Part shown: positions 1 to 4,855 of the stretch, piece by piece | Numbering within the stretch: position 1 is the stretch's first letter | Layout: the number at the start of each line of letters is the position of its first letter | From: Candidatus Heimdallarchaeota archaeon | GTDB taxonomy: Archaea; Asgardarchaeota; Heimdallarchaeia; Heimdallarchaeales; Kariarchaeaceae | Assembly (NCBI GenBank): GCA_026702845.1 | Contig: JADCLS010000031.1 | Span: 1-5,842, forward strand | Direction of reading: 5' to 3' | Length of the DNA: 5,842 bases | Position numbers and translations under genes: made by a program | Notes under the pieces: model-generated | The model's input: the letters and a program-made list of their open reading frames with translations, nothing else | What the model was told of the DNA's origin: nothing | Database searches by the model: none

Positions 1-100
1 ACCCCACCTTTTATTCAATCTAGAATTTTACCTAGAAAATTAAGTAATTACTTATGAGAAAATAGAGTAAGAATTTTTGGGAAGGCACTCTATAAATACG

Positions 101-214
101 ATGTTCACCTTTTTTGTTGGGTGGTCTGGTTGGGAAATGATTCTAGTACTTGTAATTTCAAATATTGTTATTAGATATATAGAATATAATAAACGTCCCT
201 CTGTCATCGAATGA
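101..214 (+). CDS. possible small single-helix membrane protein (37 aa), doubtful
   Basis: An ATG-started frame of 37 codons ends in TGA. It has a hydrophobic aromatic stretch (about residues 3-25, rich in F, W, I, L, V) followed by a basic, polar tail (RYIEYNKRP), the layout of a single membrane helix with an inside-positive C-terminus. The start GWxGWE-then-aliphatic recalls TatA-like small proteins, but the amphipathic helix and Phe-Gly hinge of TatA are absent, so that name is not supported. A TATA-like TATAAATA lies at 91-98, directly before the ATG. This is too close to be the promoter of this start in an archaeon. An in-frame TTG at 77 is an alternative start. No Shine-Dalgarno is visible. 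It could be a real microprotein, a remnant of a larger membrane gene, or chance. Confidence 0.22.
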   Translation: MFTFFVGWSGWEMILVLVISNIVIRYIEYNKRPSVIE

Positions 215-706
215 GAGATTTCCGAATGTCGAATAAAAGGTAATATTATCCAAGGAAGATAAATTACCTATCACTGCCTTTCTCCAGTAATCATTGAATA
301 TCATAAATTTTTATAATACTCATGGTGTACTCGATACCAGTCTCAACAAATCCCAAATTGGCATTGATTATTTTCATTTGGGACCACATAGTTGGTTAAG
401 GATTCAATCCTAGTGATATCTGGATTAATTATCCGGATTGAGATCTAGTTCAGGAAGAAATCACATCTGGATATGCTTAATTTCATCGAGCAGCAAGGGG
501 ATACATAACTCTGCTGTGTCTGTGTAAGAATGGGATTTCTCAGATTTCGAAATGCTGAAAATTCTTAAAAATTAAATATAATGGAGCAGGAATTAGGAAG
601 ATGAATAAATCTACACTGGATAAGACACAAGGAATTTAAACATCAGCCATAATAATTTGATTTGATTAGATTATCGTTCTTTCAACCCTTTTAAGACGCT
701 CTGTAC
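215..706. other. non-coding stretch, nothing recognisable
   Basis: All six frames are broken by frequent stops. The longest open minus-strand stretches are about 40 codons, with low-quality composition. I see no tRNA-like or rRNA-like segment, no tandem repeat and no CRISPR pattern. Short runs on the plus strand, such as 320-412, look protein-like for about 30 residues between stops, so decayed coding sequence is possible but not demonstrable. It serves as the 3' side of the HTH operon, which ends at 707 on the minus strand. Confidence 0.5.
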
Positions 707-904
707 CTATTCCTCATCATATAGGAATATATCCTCAATAGATTTCTCGAATAATCTTGCTATCTTGAAGGCCAATTTCAGAGATGGGTCATACTTTCCC
801 ACCTCTATGGCATGAATAGTTTGTCTGGAAACATCCAGTTTTTCTGCAAGGGCAGTCTTACTCAATTCCCGTTCCTCACGCAGTTGTTCAACCAGATTCT
901 TCAA
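707..904 (-). CDS. XRE-family helix-turn-helix transcriptional regulator (65 aa)
   Basis: This is a compact Cro/CI-type DNA-binding protein consisting of almost nothing but the HTH fold. From the chosen start, helix 1 covers about residues 3-11 (LVEQLREER), helix 2 residues 14-23 (LSKTALAEKL), the recognition helix about 26-38 (SRQTIHAIEVGKY) and helix 4 residues 41-52. The end SIEDIFLYDEE is typical of the short archaeal and bacterial YgzD-like XRE regulators encoded beside small membrane proteins. The frame opens at an ATG at 931, but I prefer the TTG at 902-904. It lies 7 nt after a strong GGAGGG site, one base past the upstream stop, and gives the family-typical N-terminus MKNLVEQLREER. 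It is the last gene of a three-gene operon. The palindromes at 2113-2214 are the likely operator, implying autoregulation (inference). Confidence 0.93.
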   Translation of the reverse strand: MKNLVEQLREERELSKTALAEKLDVSRQTIHAIEVGKYDPSLKLAFKIARLFEKSIEDIFLYDEE

Positions 905-905
905 T

Positions 906-1247
906 TCAGATCCCTCCCTGTGAGATGTCATACTCTCTTGTTAATGTCAACTTGATCAGGGATATTGCAAGGAGATAGGATACAACAATCTGTGTGGCTT
1001 TTTCAATGTTGTCTGAGTGATCAATGATATTGAGTATCCCAAGAAAAACAATAACACAGAAAAGTATATGATTAATTAGGCTCAAGGTTGATACTACAGT
1101 GTCTCTCAGGTTCCTCTCCCGTTTACTGATTATCAGGTAGAAGATGCTTATTATCAATAAGAATACTAGTACTAGTGTGCCTAGAAACACCATACCTATA
1201 CTTAGAGATTTTCCTTTTTCAAAGTGTGGATCATCTATTAAATTCAT
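906..1247 (-). CDS. small membrane protein, paralogue of the C-terminal half of its upstream neighbour (113 aa)
   Basis: Three hydrophobic helices are visible (about residues 16-40, 55-75 and 83-103), with a charged loop SKRERNLRD after the first. The C-terminal third aligns by eye with the end of the 273-aa protein upstream: a helix, a short NIIDHSDN-type loop (there YLFNNSDD), a second helix ending SLIKLTLTRE (there SLIRTVLRRE) and the shared terminal GGI. It appears to be a shorter, diverged DUF2178-like copy in which the DERxE motif has degenerated to RERNLRD. The frame opens at 1274, but the ATG at 1245-1247 is chosen. It follows GGAGGT by 7 nt and lies one base past the upstream stop, whereas the earlier ATG would overlap the neighbour by 26 bp. 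Function is unknown. Its position suggests that it senses something at the membrane or modulates the HTH protein encoded next (inference). Confidence 0.82.
   Translation of the reverse strand: MNLIDDPHFEKGKSLSIGMVFLGTLVLVFLLIISIFYLIISKRERNLRDTVVSTLSLINHILFCVIVFLGILNIIDHSDNIEKATQIVVSYLLAISLIKLTLTREYDISQGGI
912..917 (-). promoter_or_regulatory. Shine-Dalgarno site setting the TTG start of the HTH gene
   Basis: The minus strand reads GGAGGG, then 7 nt (ATCTGAA), then TTG. The site lies inside the last codons (Gly-Gly-Ile-stop) of the upstream membrane protein. It argues against the in-frame ATG at 931, which would place the start upstream of this strong ribosome-binding site. Spacing and neighbouring bases match the junction at 1245-1260. 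Confidence 0.8.
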
Positions 1248-1248
1248 T

Positions 1249-2070
1249 TTAGATACCTCCCAGCAGTAAATCACTCTCTCGTCTCAATACAGTCCTTATC
1301 AAGGAAGTGATGATAAGATAGGATGAGAAGATGAGGATCACCTGCAAAAAATCATCTGAGTTGTTGAAGAGGTAGATAGAACCCAAGATGATGCAGATTA
1401 ACAGGAAAACTAGGTTTAGAATATTCAAAGCACGTAATGATGCTTTCTCTATCATCATCTCTATTCTCTCATCCTTCTTGTCAAATTTCAGGAAGTAGAC
1501 TTGAATCATCATGAATGCCAATACAATGAACGCAAACAGGATAATTGAAGAGATCCTTCCTTGCTCAAACCAATCCATAGATATGAAGAATGCAAGAAAT
1601 GATACCAGCGTTGCGAAAATTGCCAAAAATTCGATTTTCTCAAATTCAACTAGTACTTCACTGAAAATCTTGAATTCGAGTTCCACAAAGCCTGCACGTA
1701 CCCAGAGAGAAACAAAGGATACAAGGTAGGAGTAGTACACAATATCCCAGATGAGGGCGTCTGCAGTCGAGAATGTGAATAAACAGATTGTTGCTATACC
1801 AAAGGATAAAACTGCAATGAAATTGATCGAAGCCTTTGCTGTTCTTCTTATCACTTGCTCCATTCTCTCGTCTCCAGCAGGTTTCTCCTTCATCCAGAAA
1901 ATTATCAACCGTGGTAGAAAGAAGATACCCAGAGCAATTCCTAAAGGATAGATGATTCCTTCCCAATCGAATAGAAAGTATAGTACAACTGCATTGATCA
2001 TCACAGATACAGCGTTAATTGCCAGTACAAAACTGGGATTCTTTGTCAGAAGCTTGATTTTGTTTGTCAT
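1249..2070 (-). CDS. duplicated DUF2178-like integral membrane protein (273 aa)
   Basis: The protein has about eight membrane helices (near residues 14-34, 38-59, 80-100, 106-124, 147-165, 172-194, 213-235 and 241-260). It consists of two tandem copies of one unit: two helices, a cytosolic DERxE motif, then two helices. The motifs are DERMEQVIRRTAKA (67-80) and DERIEMMIEKASLRA (200-214). The DER-x-E...KA signature between helix pairs is characteristic of DUF2178-type membrane proteins of unknown function, usually single-unit and often encoded with a small XRE regulator. The family name rests on recall, not a search. The ATG at 2068-2070 lacks a Shine-Dalgarno but sits about 29 bp from a TATA element, so the transcript is probably leaderless. 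It heads the operon with the 113-aa paralogue and the HTH gene. The C-terminal GGI codons supply the ribosome-binding site of the next gene. A sensor role is inferred only. Confidence 0.88.
   Translation of the reverse strand: MTNKIKLLTKNPSFVLAINAVSVMINAVVLYFLFDWEGIIYPLGIALGIFFLPRLIIFWMKEKPAGDERMEQVIRRTAKASINFIAVLSFGIATICLFTFSTADALIWDIVYYSYLVSFVSLWVRAGFVELEFKIFSEVLVEFEKIEFLAIFATLVSFLAFFISMDWFEQGRISSIILFAFIVLAFMMIQVYFLKFDKKDERIEMMIEKASLRALNILNLVFLLICIILGSIYLFNNSDDFLQVILIFSSYLIITSLIRTVLRRESDLLLGGI
1255..1260 (-). promoter_or_regulatory. Shine-Dalgarno site setting the start of the 113-aa membrane protein
   Basis: The minus strand reads GGAGGT-ATCTAAA-ATG, a 7-nt spacing. The site is formed by the Gly-Gly codons of the upstream gene and decides the start at 1247 rather than at 1274. 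This arrangement points to translational coupling. Confidence 0.82.
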
Positions 2071-2092
2071 ATAGAGTAATTTGATGATTTTG

Positions 2093-2112
2093 TATTTATA
2101 TTTATGGAAAAC
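2093..2112 (-). promoter_or_regulatory. TATA/BRE promoter of the membrane-protein/HTH operon
   Basis: On the minus strand ATAAATATAAATA (2105-2093) forms an archaeal TATA-like element. The adjacent GTTTTCC (2112-2106) sits where a BRE would be. The TATA centre is about 29 bp before the start codon at 2070, so transcription would begin within a few bases of the ATG. The first operator palindrome abuts the BRE side at 2113, so a bound protein could block TBP/TFB or contact them. Confidence 0.6.
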
Positions 2113-2214
2113 GTAAAGAAAACTTTACACCGTAAAGGATACTTTACGTTTCGCGAGTTCAAAAAATGAAAAAGTGTAAAGAAAACTTTACGAAAAATGT
2201 CAAGTTTCCTTTAC
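2113..2214. repeat. four-copy palindromic operator array, GTAAAG-N4-CTTTAC
   Basis: Three perfect 16-bp palindromes lie at 2113-2128 (spacer AAAA), 2132-2147 (spacer GATA, arms extending to 7 bp over 2131-2148) and 2176-2191 (spacer AAAA). A fourth at 2199-2214 has one mismatch (GTCAAG-TTTC-CTTTAC). Centre-to-centre spacings are 19, 44 and 23 bp. The array lies between a minus-strand TATA element (2093-2105) and a plus-strand TATA-like element (2229-2235). Two-fold symmetric sites of this size fit a dimeric XRE-type HTH protein, and the one encoded at the end of the operon is the obvious candidate (inference). Confidence 0.85.
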
Positions 2215-2228
2215 GGTTTCGAATGAAG

Positions 2229-2235
2229 TTTATAT
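2229..2235 (+). promoter_or_regulatory. possible divergent TATA element
   Basis: TTTATAT on the plus strand begins 15 bp after the last operator palindrome, roughly mirroring the minus-strand promoter. Transcription would start near 2257-2260. The first ATG (2265) opens only an 8-codon frame, and the small ORF begins at 2299. Base composition alone could produce this element. Confidence 0.35.
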
Positions 2236-2298
2236 GAGAAGTGTTATAATTAGTATAGTCGTTGATGGTACTCACGAAAATGATGGAATGAAACAATT

Positions 2299-2475
2299 AT
2301 GGATGAAGAAAATTCAAGAAAAAGAAAACTCGATATACCAAGTAATGGCATTGGAATCTTTACTAAGAGATTATCACTATATTTCACAGGATTGAAGTAT
2401 CGAATTCCTGCACTTGTAATTAATACAAAAACAAGAGACAAAAAAACAAAGGAAGATAATAATCTTATAGAATGA
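2299..2475 (+). CDS. possible small basic protein (58 aa), divergent from the operator
   Basis: An ATG-started frame of 58 codons ends in TGA at 2473-2475. An in-frame stop at 2281 fixes the ATG at 2299 as the only standard start. The product is highly charged at both ends (MDEENSRKRK at the start, TRDKKTKEDN near the end), with a central segment (FTKRLSLYFTGLKYRIPALV) that is mildly hydrophobic and basic. I recognise no family. In favour, it lies downstream of a TATA-like element and of the four-box array, so it would be controlled with the operon. Against, there is no Shine-Dalgarno, a 40-nt leader, and a similar-length frame on the opposite strand (2441-2250) that is mainly hydrophobic by mirror effect. 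It may be a real microprotein or chance. Confidence 0.3.
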   Translation: MDEENSRKRKLDIPSNGIGIFTKRLSLYFTGLKYRIPALVINTKTRDKKTKEDNNLIE

Positions 2476-2693
2476 TTTTGAGATGTTTTATTACTTCATT
2501 GCTGTTATTTAATGTTCACAAAAGGATAAAGAGATGTCCTATTTCGCTATTTCATTTCCTTTCTTTTACAATCAAGGAAAATCGAATAAGATACAGAAAG
2601 GCAAACATTCCTAAGATCAGTAAAGAAACCCAGTATTAATGAAGGAAGAGTTAGATCATCAAATTATTTTCTTGAATATGCTTCCAATTCTTG

Positions 2694-2710
2694 ATGAATC
2701 ATAGATTCAT
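2694..2710. repeat. small inverted repeat downstream of the lipid kinase gene
   Basis: ATGAATC-ATA-GATTCAT is a 7-bp inverted repeat with a 3-base loop, starting 20 bp past the lipid kinase stop on the minus strand. No T-run follows it, so a terminator role is weak. In AT-rich DNA it may be chance. Confidence 0.3.
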
Positions 2711-2729
2711 AAATGAAGGATAATTTCTA

Positions 2730-3656
2730 CTAGATGCTATCCGGATTGAGCACTTTGATGGCATCAGGTTTTGATTCGATCAACAACTTCTCCGTATTGT
2801 AGGAGAATGGCTCTCCATCTACTGAGAATAAAAGAGGTTTCTCAGCATCTAGCGTGATTTTGCTGGCATGACCCATATAAATTCCTTCTATTGATTCATC
2901 ATGTCTTCCAGCCTTCAGTGTATTGACTGTTCTGATCATTTTCCATTTGCTAAAATCAAATCCGGCGACATAGGCCATCTTATCCGCAAAAGGTTCGGCA
3001 TGAGGTAACATTTTGAAAAATGCGATCTCCTTACTGAAACCACCCATAAATACAGAGATGTCACCTTCAAGTTCTCTTCCATCCGCATTCATTCGTAAGG
3101 GGATATTTTTCCATTGCTTGATAGCCATAAAAGTTAATAAGTTAAACCTGATTGGCCCATTGAACCTGAGAAATCTCTTCTGTACTGAACCCAAATAGGC
3201 AGCTGTGGCTGCAACACCTATATCCGCTATATTCAAGCTTACCCTTTGTGTATCACCATGAACCATAGTAAGTGGTGTTTGTCTCGGAGATCCTTTTTTC
3301 AGCACTTCAACCTGATCACTCAACTCTCTTGGCCAATTGATTAGTGTTTGATAATCATTTGCTGTACCTGATTTAATGAAACCAAGGGTTACATCCTTGC
3401 CAGATTTGTACAGAGCATTGACTACCTCATTATTTCCCCCTTCTCCACCTACTGATACAAGATGAGTGATATCCTCCTCATCAAGCACCTCAGTGGCTGC
3501 ATCAAATCCCCTTCCAATTCCATCCGCGATGGTATACGAGGAATGATTAGGTTCAATGAGCTTCTCAATTTGCTTGTATGTCTGCTCCCAAGTTTTTCCA
3601 GTGTTACCTGCATTTGACTGTGGGTTCACGATAAAATGAAATGATCTTTCACTCAC
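2730..3656 (-). CDS. diacylglycerol kinase-family lipid kinase (YegS/DgkB-like, 308 aa)
   Basis: This is an ATP-dependent lipid kinase of the DAGK catalytic-domain family, which phosphorylates a lipid hydroxyl at the cytosolic membrane face. The archaeal substrate is unknown and may be an ether-linked lipid. The family's elements appear in order: strand 1 with the phosphate-binding start FIVNPQSNAG (8-17), the GGDGT-equivalent SVGGEGGNNEVVNAL (68-82), KSGTANDY (95-102) matching the usual P-x-GTxNDF, NIADIGVAA (142-150) before the C-terminal domain, LPHAEPFADKMAYV (217-230), and SVDGEPF (278-284) with the conserved DGE. The 308-aa length is normal for this family. The core motif reads GGEGG rather than GGDGT: the Asp that acts as catalytic base in sphingosine kinases is Glu72 here, and Thr is Gly74. 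The start is GTG (3654-3656) with no Shine-Dalgarno. A TATA-like element about 25 bp upstream suggests its own leaderless transcript. Confidence 0.92.
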   Translation of the reverse strand: MSERSFHFIVNPQSNAGNTGKTWEQTYKQIEKLIEPNHSSYTIADGIGRGFDAATEVLDEEDITHLVSVGGEGGNNEVVNALYKSGKDVTLGFIKSGTANDYQTLINWPRELSDQVEVLKKGSPRQTPLTMVHGDTQRVSLNIADIGVAATAAYLGSVQKRFLRFNGPIRFNLLTFMAIKQWKNIPLRMNADGRELEGDISVFMGGFSKEIAFFKMLPHAEPFADKMAYVAGFDFSKWKMIRTVNTLKAGRHDESIEGIYMGHASKITLDAEKPLLFSVDGEPFSYNTEKLLIESKPDAIKVLNPDSI

Positions 3657-3676
3657 TAATTTATGGCGTATTTGGT

Positions 3677-3686
3677 TTTAATTAAG
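3677..3686 (-). promoter_or_regulatory. possible TATA element for the lipid kinase gene
   Basis: The minus strand reads TTAATTAAAA centred about 25 bp before the GTG start at 3656, the right place for a leaderless archaeal transcript. It falls in the 31-bp gap before the upstream gene's stop at 3688. The motif is weak in such AT-rich DNA. Confidence 0.35.
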
Positions 3687-3687
3687 C

Positions 3688-4032
3688 CTATCTCAAAAGT
3701 TGGATTAAATTGATACCTATTTTCCATGAAGCATTAAAGTGCATAATTTGTTGCACTAGGATCCCTCTTTTGGATCTTTTTCTACTTTCCCTGCGGATGA
3801 TAATTATTATGGCGAAACTAATTGTTGTTAGAAGGCTAATTGAGGAGGCCAACTCACTTTTGGTGACCCGCATCTCACTATAATCAGTGATGGTGGAGTT
3901 ATAGAATACGATAATGGTATTTGTTTCATTTGCTGTGTAATATTGTGTAGAAAATAGGGTAAGAACCTCTGTGGTGGTGATTAGTTTGGTTATAGTATCC
4001 ACAAAACTCGTGGTTCTAACCTGACTTATCAC
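3688..4032 (-). CDS. Thr-rich surface-protein tail with C-terminal membrane anchor, probably 5'-truncated (114 aa)
   Basis: A Thr/Ser-rich extracellular-like stretch (residues 7-60, with N-glycosylation sequons NET at 35-37 and NST at 45-47) leads into one membrane helix (about 61-79) and a very basic cytosolic end, RRESRKRSKRG (80-90). This is the usual C-terminal layout of archaeal cell-surface proteins. The start is GTG at 4032 and there is no signal peptide, which such a protein needs. The same frame stays open upstream to 4095 and keeps the same flavour (TEYTYIETVTYNET), but has no ATG, GTG or TTG before a TAA at 4096-4098. Further upstream the frame is full of stops. The last 24 residues after the basic end do not fit the pattern and may be read-through. 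I infer the remnant of a larger surface protein. An expressed short version with an unusual start cannot be excluded. Confidence 0.45.
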   Translation of the reverse strand: MISQVRTTSFVDTITKLITTTEVLTLFSTQYYTANETNTIIVFYNSTITDYSEMRVTKSELASSISLLTTISFAIIIIIRRESRKRSKRGILVQQIMHFNASWKIGINLIQLLR

Positions 4033-4186
4033 CCTTACAATAGTTTCATTATAGGTTACTGTCTCTATATAGGTGTATTCTGTGGATACAGCTCTTTATT
4101 GTGATTTGACTTTTGTTTAATAGTTGTCTCATTTTTAAAAAGAATTCTATGTATTGGTTATAGTACAGATGATAGTGTCTAAAGTT

Positions 4187-4191
4187 AAAAA
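4187..4191 (-). terminator. possible T-run terminator after the SPFH gene
   Basis: The minus strand has a T5 run (GATTTTTAAC) about 27 bases after the SPFH stop codon at 4218, and another T5 run at 4141-4137. Archaeal termination relies on T-runs, so these are candidates. AT-rich background makes them weak evidence. Confidence 0.25.
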
Positions 4192-4217
4192 TCTACCCTT
4201 ACACTATATCGGCGTAA

Positions 4218-4775
4218 CTAAGGTTCGAATACGAGAGATAAAATCTCCACCCCGTATCCCCGCATTTGTGCATTTAGGTTTGATATTAGATCCATATCTG
4301 AACCTCCAAACCAAGAGCTACCGTATTTTGAGGAGATTTGCATCTGAATTATTGATTGCAAGACTTGCCAGATTGCAGAACTATTCATATCAGAACGATT
4401 TTTGAGATATTTGGAGAAATGCTCGAAAAATAATTCATCATCAGTTACTTTCCAGGTCAGATTGCCCCTCAAACTCCCATCAGCCTGCTTCATGACAAAT
4501 TTCATATATTGCATGCTTCTGTCAATCATGTAAAGGGTATCGATGAAAGGAAGTAAAAAATAACCTCCACCTAGACCAGTAGATCTAAGTTTTCCGTTCC
4601 TATAGGCCTTAACCAACTGATTGCTTGAGAATGTTCTATACCTACTTTTCATTATTAAGATCATAATAATTAACACTATCAACTGAATAAAGACAATTTT
4701 CAACCCTACTGGAATATCCATATAAAATCCTCTTACTATTAAAGGATCAAAGACAGTAATAAAACTACCTTCCAT
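4218..4775 (-). CDS. SPFH/Band 7 (stomatin-flotillin-like) membrane protein, short form (185 aa)
   Basis: The protein has one N-terminal membrane helix (about residues 22-42, VGLKIVFIQLIVLIIMILIM) followed by a cytosolic SPFH domain. Domain signs are SNQLVKAYRNGKLRSTGLGG (51-70), the G-rich turn then YFLLPFIDTLYMIDRSMQYM (72-91), which matches the family's GGGxFxxPFxDxxxxIDLR pattern, a central strand GNLTWKVTDDE (104-114), and the closing AQMRGYGVEILSLVFEP (169-185), like the Y-G-I-E-V-x-S strand that ends Band 7 domains. SPFH proteins form ring-shaped membrane scaffolds. The usual long coiled-coil after the domain is absent, because the frame ends with TAG directly after the last strand. 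This may be a minimal form or a truncation. The ATG at 4773-4775 has no Shine-Dalgarno. It is divergent from the 254-aa gene, with 80 bp between starts. Confidence 0.82.
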   Translation of the reverse strand: MEGSFITVFDPLIVRGFYMDIPVGLKIVFIQLIVLIIMILIMKSRYRTFSSNQLVKAYRNGKLRSTGLGGGYFLLPFIDTLYMIDRSMQYMKFVMKQADGSLRGNLTWKVTDDELFFEHFSKYLKNRSDMNSSAIWQVLQSIIQMQISSKYGSSWFGGSDMDLISNLNAQMRGYGVEILSLVFEP

Positions 4776-4855
4776 ATAAACTGATTATTATTCTATGTTT
4801 TTTGTTCCCTCATGCTAGCATTGCTTTTTGTATGTGAAGGATTCTTAGTAATTGT
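4776..4855. promoter_or_regulatory. divergent intergenic region between the SPFH gene and the four-helix gene
   Basis: These 80 bp must hold the promoters of both flanking genes. On the minus strand the AT-rich run AGAATAATAATC, near 4785-4796, is a plausible TATA element for the SPFH gene. On the plus strand TTTTTGTAT (about 4824-4832) lies 25-30 bp before the ATG at 4856. Neither is a strong match. Confidence 0.3.

Noticed and set aside
321..415. The plus-strand open stretch reads like protein (SQIGIDYFHLGPHSW) and resembles the GIDYxxxxxGP motif near the N-terminus of the splicing factor AAR2.
   Set aside because: Only about six residues match, the following AAR2 motifs are not found at the right distance, and the frame breaks with two stops directly after. 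This is most likely coincidence.
906..1274. The longer starts at 1274 and 931 for the two downstream operon genes.
   Set aside because: Both would start upstream of a strong Shine-Dalgarno that sits 7 nt before a later in-frame start, and both would create 26-bp overlaps.
1511..1966. Open frames on both strands inside the 273-aa membrane protein gene, and similar ones at 3013-3198 and 4154-4405.
   Set aside because: They are shadows of well-supported genes, with no family features and no initiation signals.
2113..2214. The palindrome array considered as a CRISPR or as an integration site.
   Set aside because: The units are 16 bp, symmetric, irregularly spaced by 3, 28 and 7 bp, and sit exactly at a promoter. 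That is operator architecture, not repeat-spacer architecture.
2250..2441. A minus-strand hydrophobic frame of 63 codons opposite the small plus-strand ORF.
   Set aside because: No promoter or Shine-Dalgarno fits it. Its hydrophobic character is what the reverse complement of a Lys/Asp/Glu-rich coding stretch produces.
431..2750. A 12-bp direct repeat ATCCGGATTGAG at 431-442 and 2739-2750, the second being the end of the lipid kinase gene (LNPDS). This could suggest a lipid kinase fragment at the left.
   Set aside because: On the minus strand around 442 only FLPELDLNPDN is open before a stop, with no further kinase similarity upstream. One 12-bp match is expected by chance in a window of this size.
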